DNA of 64,000 nucleotides from Torymus aiolomorphi (taxonomy: Eukaryota > Arthropoda > Insecta > Hymenoptera > Torymidae): positions 264,310,075 through 264,374,074 of the forward strand of contig CM070873.1 in the NCBI GenBank assembly GCA_036365515.1. The letters run 5' to 3'. Shown here piece after piece: positions 47,058 through 58,259 of this stretch (its first letter is position 1; each line of letters starts with the position of its first letter). The notes beneath the pieces are model-generated. The model worked only from the letters and a program-made list of their open reading frames with translations, was not told the origin of the DNA and did not search any database. A program made the position numbers and the translations under genes.

Positions 47058-48151
47058 CGAAAAAAAATGTTTTTTCCTCATCGATAAGGTGTCTTCTTTA
47101 GTCAGCCAGAACTGAGTTCAAGTTTACGCCGGCTCAGCAGCTTTTGACTTTTTCGAAAACATTATCGTTCTCAAAATCGAACTAAAACCGTAGGTCCCAT
47201 GTATATGGGAGCGTCTGCCAGAAACCGGCCAGCGGGCGCATGCGGCGCCTTTTTTGCGTAAAATGCGTTCTCTTCAACTCGCTCATAATTATACCCTGAG
47301 TCTCTTTCGAAAAAAAAAACCAAAAGACATGTATCGATAGATTTATTCCTCCTCTTTCCAATGGTGCTATTGTTTTTTTTTTCGAAACGCTTTCTTCTGG
47401 TCGGAAATTTAAGTTCATACTTTATACTTATGTATTAGTATGAAGAAAGTAGTAGTAATATGACATTTAAATAAAAAGAAGTCTGATGAAAACATTTTAA
47501 CAAGGAATATTCTATACGTGAGATACTTACAATTGGTCTGAAGTTTGCGTCGTTGAAATGCAACGAAATAATGTTTTACGATTGATTAAAATTATTAAAC
47601 AATGGAAATTTTATCTAAACTTTGTTTTAAAGTTATTTTATATTATAAAACACTAAATCTACACGCGAAATTAACATTATTTAGTATAAACGTGAAGTAA
47701 AATGAATTATTTTTTTATTTCGTTGTTCTCCAACGTTGCAAACTTCAGACCCATTATAAGTATCCCACATATGGAATATTCGTTGTTTAAATGTCATATT
47801 ACTACTACTTCCTTCATACTAATACATAAGTATAAAATATGAATTTGAATTTCCGATCAGAAGAAAGCATTTCGGAGAAGAAGCAATAGCACCATTGGAA
47901 AGAGGGGGAAAAAATTTATCGATATATGTCTTTTGTTTTTTCTTTTTTTTTTTCTCGAGAGAGACTCAACGCATGATTATGAGCGAGTTGAAGAGAGCGC
48001 TCCCACATATGAGACCTACGGTTTTAGATCGACTTTTAGAACGATAATTTTTTCGAAAAAATCAAAAGCTTCCGAGCCGGGGTGAACTTGAACTCAGTTC
48101 TGGCTGACTAAAGGACGCACCTTATCGATGACGAAAAAAAATTCGTTTGAA
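47058..48151. mobile_element. Large palindromic foldback element
   Basis: Two diverged arms of about 450 bp are inverted copies: ATCGATAAGGTG, TTTAGTCAGCCAGAACTGAG and CCTACGGTTTTAG each appear in both orientations. The spacer near 47.55-47.72 kb is short. No ORF survives. Confidence 0.8.
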
Positions 48152-49509
48152 ATTATTAGTAGATTTTCACTCATTAGTACATATGTACTGATTTAAATTT
48201 AGAGAGAAGTTTACCATGTTTAGAGCCTGTAATGTATAACGCAAATGTTGTCAAGCTTATTGATCCAACGTATGAGGTGATTATTAATCTGACTACAAGG
48301 TATCGCAACTACACAATGGTAGCATAGTTGAACATCTATGGTTGTAAGATAAATCTCGTGAGAAAGAACGTATAGCAAAATCTTAATTATTACCTACAAA
48401 ATAATTTCCATCAGCTGATAAAAGCTATTTCAGTGGATACTATTATTTTTTAAGTGGGTATAACATGTACAACCGATGCAATGCCGGCACCGAGTGCATG
48501 TGACTACTACTTTATAAAATTTCATATTATGTTCCAGAAGTAGAACAAAATTCATTATATTATAAAAAGAAAGCTTTGAAAAACTAATTGACGGCACAGC
48601 AACCCAAGACTGTCTAATAAACGTATTTTAAAGATCGTTGATCCTCGATAATTTTCTAAAGATATATTTATAAGCTGTTGCATGATTCTAAGCAGTTTAG
48701 CGAATGAAAAGTGAAACTTTTATTTCGTCTGGGTTCGGTTATCGTCGCGTTACTATTTCAGACTCCCTACCTATTTACCGATGCGACCGCATTGATTTTC
48801 ATTGAAAATTTTATAACACAACGTTATACGCAAAGCATAATATTCATTCTGTATGAAGGTATTTGATACGACAAAACTTCTTTTTTCTTACTATGCATGT
48901 TTGGGAAAATAAGAACGAATCTTTAAAAGAAAATATTTTTTTTAAGAAAAGGGAATGTACAAATTATGAAATAACAAATTTTTGTTATAAAATTTAAAAA
49001 GTATTCTATAATTTCCTTTCTTTAAACAGTTTAATCTTTGGAAAATTAAATATGATCAATAAGTAAACTTTAAACTACTCAGACTGCTTTATCTAATTAT
49101 AAATGAACACATTTCTTTCAATGTTAAAAAATGCATTAAAGAGTGTCTATATTACTGCATCATTTATTCAACGATCATTTAAATATTAACGGAAAATGTC
49201 TGCCTCAGGATTCGATATAATTACTGTATCCTATTTCTCCTATCTTAAAAAAATGATGGATTTGTTATGATATCAATTTATTCGTGATTTGGTTGGTGGG
49301 AGTAATGCATTGTTAGGTTACAAAAACAAAAATGGCGCGAAGTTTTGGTAAAATTACGGTGCGCGAAGCGCGCTTAGAGATGATTAGTATATTTATATTA
49401 CTGAATCGCCTTTTACTTTTTTCGTATACCTATTATTTGTTGTATTAAAGTGTATTTAGACTTTCTTCACAATCTAAATAGGTTTGAAAGAAAACAAATA
49501 GATCAACTA
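48152..49509. other. Intergenic, nothing recognised
   Basis: AT-rich sequence with no convincing ORF, RNA gene or defined repeat. Confidence 0.4.
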
Positions 49510-49742
49510 CACTGAGAAAAATAATGTGTTAAAAATTACTATAATATATTGGAACGTGGGCACAAATCTCAAATACTAAAATTATTACTATATTTTATAG
49601 TAAAAATTACTATGTACATAGCAATTTTTATTATGTATATATCAATTTTTACTATAAAATATAGTAAAAATTTTGGTATTTGAGATTTGTCTCCACGTTC
49701 CTATATATTATAGTAATTTTTAATACATCATTTTTCTCAGTG
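49510..49742. mobile_element. TA-flanked palindromic MITE (CACTGAGAAAAAT)
   Basis: 233-bp near-perfect palindrome. Ends CACTGAGAAAAATAATGTG and its complement, with TA at 49508-49509 and 49743-49744. Arms share GGAACGTGG and CAAATCTCAAATAC. Confidence 0.9.
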
Positions 49743-49744
49743 TA

Positions 49745-50607
49745 CTCTATCTCTTACTCTATCTCTATTTATAAACATAAAGGCTGGCTGAGAGAAAGAT
49801 TAAAAAAATGTTTTGTTTCCTGTTTTTTGAAAAGAGATGATATGACGGGCAGAACTCAAATGAAATAACGTATAAAACAGATTTCCTACATTATAATTAA
49901 GCGATCGAGATTCGTTCGGTTTTCGAGCGTTTTTGCGAGGTATCTCGAAATCTCGAATCGATCTCGAAACTCTAAAGAAATCGAGAAACAGGGAATGGAG
50001 GGCGCGCGTAGCGCGCCAAATTAACGCTAGTACAGTATTAAATCAAAAGTGTTGCGAAAAGAGTGAATTAGCTATTGATTATGCGATTTCAGTTGCCAGT
50101 TTTTATTTAGACTTTGAATGTTTAGCACTTTAAAATATCAAATTCTTTGTTTGCAAAAACTAAATATAATAAAAAGTAAAAGGTTGTGTCTGTTGTTAAG
50201 TATTTTGTATTTTCTTTGCAGTAGTTTCGCTACGTGCGGAACAGATTCGCCTTTCAAAATTTTGAAATATGAGTCGGTAAATAATAAGTTAATATACAAT
50301 GGGAAAAACTTTTTCTGTACTTGAAGTAGGGTTCATAAATCTGTTTTCATTAAAAAATAATAGGATTTTTTACCTTTTTCCCGTTATACTAATCTTAAGG
50401 GCTAAATAATCGCTATTAAGAAGTAGTTATGGCCTTGAGGAACGGATTTTACCTAGGCTTCAAGAAGCAGTTTTTGGGACAAAAATGAAGCTCAGTCCCT
50501 TTAATTCGATTTCATAGATTCTTATTAGTAAGTACGATATACACTATTATATTTATAATTAGATTTTGTAATGAAAAGTCCTATCTGAACTTCTTATGTA
50601 AATTTTA

Positions 50608-50638
<31 letters not shown>

Positions 50639-50849
50639 GCGCACGCACGCACACACACGTGTGTATGTTAATATTATAAAGTCAGTTAATTTCTAAGTAC
50701 TTTTTGTGACTAACTTTGGAGACTCATAAAATTGGATCAAATGAACATTTCGATACGCGACAAAAATAAATGAAAACTATTTTCATCTATTTATTTATCT
50801 GTTTTTTTGCGACTCTTTTCCTATACAAATATGTGCAAAATTACAATAC
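49745..50849. other. Intergenic, with dinucleotide tract
   Basis: AT-rich. A diverged copy of the repeat also seen at 53515-53605 and 58180-58250 lies near 50445-50520. (AC)n(CG)n lies at 50607-50667. Confidence 0.4.
50607..50667. repeat. (AC)n(CG)n(AC)n alternating purine-pyrimidine tract
   Basis: CA units, then about nine CG units, then CA/CG mixed. The sequence is prone to Z-DNA. Confidence 0.95.
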
Positions 50850-51018
50850 AAATTTTTGACGTGTTCTTGTTTATGCACATACTGATTGTGCACATATTAA
50901 TTGTGCACACTTTAACATTGGCATATATCTATATATATAGATCTGTACCAATGCTATCTGTGCACAATAAATATGTGCACAATCCATATGTGCACAAACA
51001 AGAACATGCCAAATTTTT
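50850..51018. mobile_element. Palindromic MITE with repeated TGTGCACA motif
   Basis: Arms of about 75 bp. GTTCTTGTTTATGCACATA and its counterpart on the other strand match. TGTGCACA-type palindromes recur several times per arm, around a TATATCTATATATATAGA centre. Confidence 0.8.
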
Positions 51019-52329
51019 TAATAGTGCTTGCTAATAAGGGCCCGTGTGATCATACTAAGGTACTAGACCTCTTTTTTTTTAACCAGAAAACGATTCCTGA
51101 AGTTTGAGAAAATACTTTTCCGAAGATCCAACTCATTCTTCGTAGGTAATACAGTTTGCTATCGATCAATTTATCGATAAAAAAGCAATATTATTTTAAA
51201 TATTTATTACTGTAAGATTTGTAATACACAATTTTATAGATTTAAATAAAATTTCCTTGTAATTGATGGAAAAATGCCAAAAAGTTTGAAGTCCCTTGGT
51301 ATGACTGTCTTTGACAGGATTTGGGTCGCGGTCTTAGAAGTCATAAGATTGGTCTTTGTAGCATACGTACGTACAGCGCGAACTTACGCGACGCTCGCTT
51401 GTTACGTCTATTAGCTCGTTTTCTTCAACGTTCTTGGTTAGTTCTCGCAACCTTTACGCAAAGTTCGACGACTCAGTTAGACCTTCGAGCTTGTTTGTTT
51501 CAACGTAACACGAAATATGAAAATTCTCTAGCCAGCTTCTAATCATTACATAGTGGTGTTCTTATCAACTTTGCAATTTTTCTTTTTTATAGCCGCAGTT
51601 AACGTAAAATTACGTCACTCAATCACGTAGTAACTTATGTGTAAAGATTTAAGTAACCAGGCAAACACATTTAAGAAACTATAATTTTGATGTGTAAGGA
51701 GTTTAACATTTATGTAGAAAATTGATTCTTGTCACTAAAAAAAAAATAACACAAAACTTCAGCATTTTTTATTAATGTTTTTTGTGTATGCGTACACGTG
51801 TGTGACTAAGGAAAATTGTAAGTTACAGATTGCAGGCCTTTATTTTCTCTCTCTTTTTATTATCTCTCTCGCTCTCTCCCTTTCTCTCTCCTCGGCAATG
51901 CTGGGCCGTAAACAGCCAATTGCTATTGCCCACCATTGTACGTCTCTTTCTATACTTGTAGTTGCGAGTGGTAACTCCACTAGTATTAGCACGATCGCCG
52001 CGTCGCAGGGCCTTGACACAATGTGTGTCGGGTATTGCATGCGATAGCGGAAAGCGTAATCTATTTATCGCATTTTATTGAAGATTTCTCTCCACTTTTC
52101 TTACGACATTTACACTGCTAAGAGATTAACTTCATGACTTCTTTCAGAAGACCAGCTGTTATATTTTTTGCAGATAATCTGCTGAAATTTTAATTGTACT
52201 GTTCAATCAAAAAATTTTAGGCGATGCTCATGTTCGATGAATGCAGTGGTTTAAACTGCCTGATAATTTAAATTAAAGTTGAAAGGTTCTTTCTAAATGT
52301 AAATTAGTTAAAAAATCAGTATTTAGTAG
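51019..52329. other. Intergenic, no gene supported
   Basis: Short ORFs near 51.3-51.5 and 51.8-52.05 kb have slightly higher GC content but no recognised motifs. Confidence 0.4.
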
Positions 52330-52333
52330 TTAA

Positions 52334-52449
52334 AAGTCGTGCACTTCCGAAATACTGGGCATCCACTATTTTCGAAGTGCATATAGACTTTTTAAAATAG
52401 CGAAGTCAATTTTATAGCGGATACCCACTATTTCGAAAGTGTACGGCTT
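52334..52449. mobile_element. Small TTAA-flanked palindromic MITE
   Basis: 116 bp between TTAA at 52330-52333 and 52450-52453. Ends AAGTCGTGCACTTCCGAAAT and, inverted, AAGCCGTACACTTTCGAAAT. Confidence 0.7.
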
Positions 52450-52453
52450 TTAA

Positions 52454-53253
52454 GGAGGTTCTCCGGCAACTCTTTAGTCAAATGAGTGGTGCAAAAAAAA
52501 TTCTTCTAAAAACTAATTAAATATAGATCGAAAATGATTTAATAATCTTTTTTATATTTACTAAGAAAAGTATGGCAGTTTGCGTTCATATAAGTTATTT
52601 AATGCAAATATTAAACTACTTATTTGAAGTCAATTTGACTACGTAGTAAAGTCAATTAAGCTTCTTTGTTTATGTGCTGTTTCTTTCTGACGTGCAATTG
52701 TAGGTTAAGATAGTACATATTAACTATTTTATAAAAAAAGATGACTCCAAATCTAAAAAAAGTTTTTGTATAAATAAACCTAGGATAAAAATAGGACCTA
52801 GAAAAGGACAATTTATAAAATAATATTGATAAATAAAAAGGAAAATGGTCAAAAATCATATAGTAATATTTCTTGTGTTTATTAGAACGAATTGCGTCGT
52901 TGCTAAGCATCGTAGCGCATTTTAAATTAACCTACGAGATATCGCCAAATTTAATACTTAATATTTTATGGTTTTGCCTGGCAACCTGTATTTTTCTTTG
53001 CATATTTTGAAAGCTTACATACAAAACTATTAGAATCTCATTTTTCAAATTTATGATAGATTTCTATCAATAAAAAACCCTTTCACTTCCGGCCTCCTTA
53101 AACCTTACAGTTGCCGTTTTTAAAATAGTTTTTCTCCAATTTTTCCCTGACAAGCTGACCTAATCTTTCGGATACAATTTCTTGAAGTATTAATTAATAG
53201 TTATGCAAAGTTTCAGTAACCCTTTAGATATCTTTAATACCTGGAGAACCACC
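52454..53253. mobile_element. TTAA-flanked MITE, piggyBac-type target
   Basis: 800 bp between TTAA at 52450-52453 and 53254-53257. Ends GGAGGTTCTCCGG and, inverted, GGTGGTTCTCCAGG. No transposase. TTAA duplication is the piggyBac hallmark, but the termini are not of the usual CCC type, so assignment is tentative. Confidence 0.7.
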
Positions 53254-53257
53254 TTAA

Positions 53258-53876
53258 CTACCAAATAGTAATCTTTTCACTATTTTACGTTTACAAAGAA
53301 AGAATAAAATTATTTTTAACTGATACTAGTGAGAGATTCGAATTTTTATAGGATATTGAAACTAAAGAAACTTTTCTACTTGTTTATCAATTAGAAGGTC
53401 TTTTGGTAGATATATGTAAGAAGCTTAAACGACTTAAATAAGTGTAAAATATCGATTCAGCAGTAATTACTTTTTAGCAGAAAGTACTTATAAGGGGTAA
53501 TGTTCATTCTCCGGGAAACGGACTATGCTGAAGAAGATGGGAGGCATGTTCTGGTATCCAAAAATGAATCCTAGTGCCTTCAGTTTAATCTTATAGATGC
53601 CGAATACACGAGCTATTATAGGTATGTCAAATAAACGATTTTCTAATGAAAATTTCTCTAATTTCATGTTTTTATGTAAGCTTCGTAAATATGTATACTA
53701 GGTAAATAACGAAAAAAAAATGAATGTAAGCAATAAGATCTTTAACTTGATTTTTTTTCGCGTGTTGAAATGTTGGTTTGGCTCAAAGTTATAGATCACT
53801 ATAAAGATGGAGACAGAACATGCACTAATTTTCACCCATTTTATTTGTAACTTTGAGGATCTGGAAAAGGGCAAAT
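53258..53876. other. Mobile-element flank, nothing coding
   Basis: Contains the left copy (53515-53605) of a repeat seen inverted at 58180-58250; both carry CTGGTATCCAAAAATGAATC. Confidence 0.4.
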
Positions 53877-55640
53877 TATTATTATATTATATTTATATTT
53901 ATTAAATAGAGTAATGCACAATATATTACAAAATTTGTAACCATTATACATGAGTTACATTACAAATGTAATCCAGCAGAGGAAAATAATTTCCTGTTCG
54001 CTGGTCCGGCATATTTAATACTAACTTAAAACTATAATTAATTTGGTTAGGAATTAGTTTTCTTTTATAAGAAATAATTAATTTGGAATTGTTGTATTAG
54101 GTGTTTCCTCTTATCCATTGTTTTAATTTTATTTTGTTTGCTGTGTTTGTGTCTAATTGTTTTTAATTCATTTGGTAGGTTATTGAAATGCATTATTGCT
54201 CTTATGTAACTGTTTTTAGTGCTAATGGTCAGGTATCTTCTTGGAATTTGTATACTTCTTTTTCTGGTGGTACTATTGGAGTTAATAAATGCTGACTGTA
54301 ATTCTTCGTAATGATACGACAGTGATTCATACGAAAAGATTTGATCTATGCTCAAGGGATTTTTATCGACTGTAAATTTGTTCTTTTTGATTATTTTAAG
54401 TAATCTGACCTGTAATCTGTTGAGCAAGTTTTTACTGTTGGAATACGCGCCTCCCCAGGCTATAATTCCATATGAAATAATGCTGTGAAAGAGGACGTAA
54501 TATATCATCCTTAATGTGCCAGTAGTCATGAGTTTTGCCAGTTTATAGAAAATGAAAATGAGATTGGTTGTTGTAAATGTATATTCAATGTGCTCGTTTC
54601 ATCTCATGTTACTATCGAAGATTATGCCTAAATATTTGGTACTTTCTACTCTTTTGATTTTTGTGCCTTGTATGTTTATGTCTAAATTTGTTGGTGTGCT
54701 ATCTACTTGATTCCCAAATTCAATATAAACTGTTTTGTCCGTGTTTAAAGAAAGCTTGCTAAGAACTAGTCATGTTGATATTTTATGCAAAGTTTCATTC
54801 ATTTTAGTTTCAATTTCTTTCCAGGTTTTGGCTGTTGTTACTGCTGCTGTATCATTTGCGTATGATACTATAGTATCTTCGGAGATATCTAGTAGTAAAT
54901 CGTTGATATAAAGTAAGAAGAGTAGGGGTCCCAAAATAGTTCCTTGAGGAACACCCATATTGACTGATTGGAATTGGTTGATTATATTATTTAATTTTAC
55001 TTTTTGTAGTCTATTTCCTAGATAACCTTTTATTAGATTATAGGCACTTTCTCTAATTCCGTAATTGTATAGTTTATCTAGTAATATTTGATGGTTTACC
55101 GTATCAAACGCTTTGGCTAGGTCTAGGAAAGTTATGTCAATAGGAGTACTCTTGTCTAAATTACCATATATTACATTTGATATTAGGGATAGAGCATCTT
55201 TTGTACTTTTATTTTTCCTGAAACCATATTGATTTTTGACAAGTATTTCGCACTTGTTGATGAAATTTGTTATTCTATTGTGTATGATTTTTTGTAATAT
55301 TTTTGCTAGATTTGAAATAAGTGATATGGGTCTGTAGTTAGTGGCGATATGTTTTTCTTTTGATTTATGTATAGGTATAACTTCTGTTGTTTTCAGGGTA
55401 TCTGACCAGGTGGCCTTATCTATACAAAGGTTGAAAATGTGTACTAGGGGTTCTGCTAGATGTTCAACCAGGGTTTTCAATGTTTTGCCGTTGATATTAT
55501 CAATACACCATTTTTGTTTTCCATTTTGCAGATAATTTTTAAATTTCCTGGTGGTTAGTTGGCTCCAAGAATATACTTTTGCTATTCATTGTAGGGAGTT
55601 TAATTTCCTCATTTATCGGGGGTCTAATTTTATCACTTAG
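53877..55640 (-). mobile_element. LINE (non-LTR retrotransposon) fragment
   Basis: The minus strand encodes reverse transcriptase motifs in order: NYRPISLISNLAKILQKII, QYGFRKNKST, LDLAKAFDTVNH, MGVPQGTILGPLLFLLYIND, then the altered catalytic box SYANDTAAV. The thumb and C-terminal region (SYGIIAWGGAYS, RLQVRLLKIIKKNK) follows. The 3' end near 53880 is an ATAATA-rich tail. The endonuclease is missing. Confidence 0.85.
54065..55530 (-). pseudogene. LINE reverse transcriptase pseudogene (YADD changed to YAND, two stops)
   Basis: Frame 55480-54770 is followed by TGA where a Trp is expected (near 54770); a second TGA at a Trp-like position (near 54603) precedes frame 54529-54065. The catalytic Asp is changed to Asn. 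Upstream of 55480 the frame continues as CIDNINGKT and then is shifted. Not functional. Confidence 0.8.
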
Positions 55641-57137
55641 CTTTTTGCCAATGTAACAATAAAATGTGTTCAAGTGCTCTGCAATATTTTAAATTAAAGG
55701 CCTTATTGACTTTCTTTTGCTTTTTTCGAAAATTTACCAAAAGTCAAAATGACTTATTTCAAATCGTCGGCTGGGAGGAAAAAGATGACAACTCGGCTAC
55801 GAGCTAAGAAATGTGACAACTTGAGGGTTACTTTTTTTTCATTAACTTTTTAGTTGAGAACCACTGTAGATTAGAGGTTTGAAAAATTTTCATATTAGGT
55901 AACTCGAGGTAATTCGGCCACTTTTCTAGTTCTCTATTTCCACTTATCCGAAAACTTAAATAGCCAATGTCGCTAGCTTCGAAATGTGATAAATATACCT
56001 TATAAATCATATTTAATTGTTTCAGAATGATCACTACATTTTTATGTAAGTTTCTATTATCAATTTTCAGCGAGTTGCGTGTTTTATAAAGTCAAAAAAG
56101 CAAGTATTTCGTTTATAGTCGAAATATAAGCTAAAAACCCAATTGAAAGTGTTGCGGGCAGAAAGGTGAGGTTTTTTCTCCTTGAAATTCGTATAGAATT
56201 AATATAAAAAATAATATTTGTTGTAATTTATAGAAGTAAAATACTTTTCCGTCTATAATTCACCTAATTCGACCAATCTGTAAAGAAGATGTGATCCAAT
56301 AAATATGAGAAGGTGTGAAATTTGTATTACTTTCACGAAGTCATTGATGTGTCCCTTTTGTGAGAGAAGAAACTTTAAAAATATGATTAGCAATAATCAA
56401 TTTCATGGATCAAAATGAATTTTTTGTTTAGTTTATGGCCCATATAGAATTCCAAAATCATTTATAGAATGCATTATAATGTAAAAAATTCCTTTATTTC
56501 CTTTATACTTAGTATTATTCATAGGAGTTAATAATTAAATAAAGTTTTTATATATTAAAACACAAATTTTATTCATTTTTAAAGTTTGTGAGTTTCCTTG
56601 TATGTACTATTTTTTCAATATTGGCCGAATTAAGTGACGTGTCACCTAATTTGGCCAAAACGCACATTTTACACTTTTGCACCCTACAAAGCCATTATCA
56701 CATTTAGGGCGTTCCTAATTTTGTCTTGATATATAGTATATTTAGTATACTTTAAAGCCATTCTTACAATTTTTTCCCAACGCATTTGCAGAATTACTAA
56801 AGTTACCTTACTATGTGTTTGAAACATTGAATAGAGTCGATATTTCAAATTTGATGCACAAAAGATTTAATTTACCTTAATTTTATTGATTAAAACAGAA
56901 CTGAAATGTATAATTTTTTTTTATTTTTGAAACGTATAATATAAATTCTAAATTAAAGTTGATAGAGGCATCCTCCATTGTCAATGTGGTAATATAGTAA
57001 TATATATGGGATCCTGTGAGGGCCAATACGTAGAAAAAAAAACACAATTGTAGCTTGTGCGACGTTTCGTCAGCTTGATTACTGACCTCTTCAGGCTTTA
57101 TTAAAAAATATACAAAATGATTAGAATTTATTTTACA

Positions 57138-57421
57138 ATTATGCTGCTACATATGTGGGAGAAACTAAAAGAGCTTTAAAAATTCGAATCAAAGAACATG
57201 AAAAAGATAAGAAAGACAAATCCATGATAGTTGTACATACTAAAACCAACTCCCACATTATAGATGGGATAATACACGAATATTGGATAAGGAAGTTGAT
57301 TACAAAAAACGAAAAATTTCGGAAATGATTTACATCAATAGTACTAAAAATATAGTTAACAAAACAGAGGATACACAAAATTTAAATAATGTATACAAAT
57401 CGCTCTTTAACTTTCTATTAT
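57138..57421 (+). pseudogene. GIY-YIG endonuclease fragment (Penelope-like)
   Basis: Frame starting near 57153 reads YVGETKRALKIRIKEHEKD, the YIG half of a GIY-YIG nuclease with its conserved Arg. After a one-base deletion near 57264 the next frame gives the DWDN-like region, ILDKEVDYKKRKISEMIYI and a terminal Asn-rich segment ending near 57421. The GIY half and the RT are lost. Confidence 0.75.
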
Positions 57422-57443
57422 GACTTTATGTATGTAAACAAAC

Positions 57444-57692
<249 letters not shown>

Positions 57693-57873
57693 AGTACAGA
57701 TGTGTACGGTTTCCCACACATTGACTTTATTCGTTGATGTTGCTAATAAAGTCATCTTTTATTAGCGTAGATTTTTTGTTGTGGTAAGCCTGGTCTAACT
57801 ATTATTGTTAATTTATTATCTCTGTTTAATTGTAAAATAAATTCTAATCATTTTGTATATTTTTTAATAAAGC

Positions 57874-57907
57874 CTGAAGAGGTCAGTAATCAAGCTGACG
57901 AAACGTC
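57874..57907 (+). ncRNA. Hammerhead-ribozyme-like core in right terminal repeat
   Basis: CTGAAGA (CUGANGA box), a GTCAG/CTGAC stem with an 8-nt loop, then GAAAC and GTC. Order and spacing fit a minimal type I hammerhead with very short stem III. Stem I pairing is weak. The inverted left copy is at about 57061-57094 (minus). Confidence 0.4.
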
Positions 57908-58179
57908 GCACAAGCTACAATTGTGTTTTTTTTCTACGTATTGGCCCTCACAGGATCCCATATATATTACTATATTACCACATAAATTCTAAATTAGTCG
58001 AAAAATAAATCTCTATTGCAGTCCTCAACTAAAAAGTTAATGAACAAAAAGTAACCTGCAAGTTGTCACCTTTCTTAGTGTGCAGCCGATTGTCACCTTT
58101 CTTAGCTCGCAGCCGAGTTATCACCTTTTTCTTCCCAGCCGATGAAATATAGTAGCTAATATCTTCGGAAAAGGGGTCA

Positions 58180-58250
58180 ATAAAATTAAACTGAGAGCAC
58201 TAAGATTCATTTTTGGATACCAGAAACAGCTTCCAAATCCTCAGCAGGAT
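58180..58250 (-). repeat. Dispersed repeat, inverted copy
   Basis: Shares GATTCATTTTTGGATACCAG (complement) with 53515-53605; a more diverged copy is near 50445-50520. Confidence 0.6.
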
Positions 58251-58259
58251 TTTGAGTAT

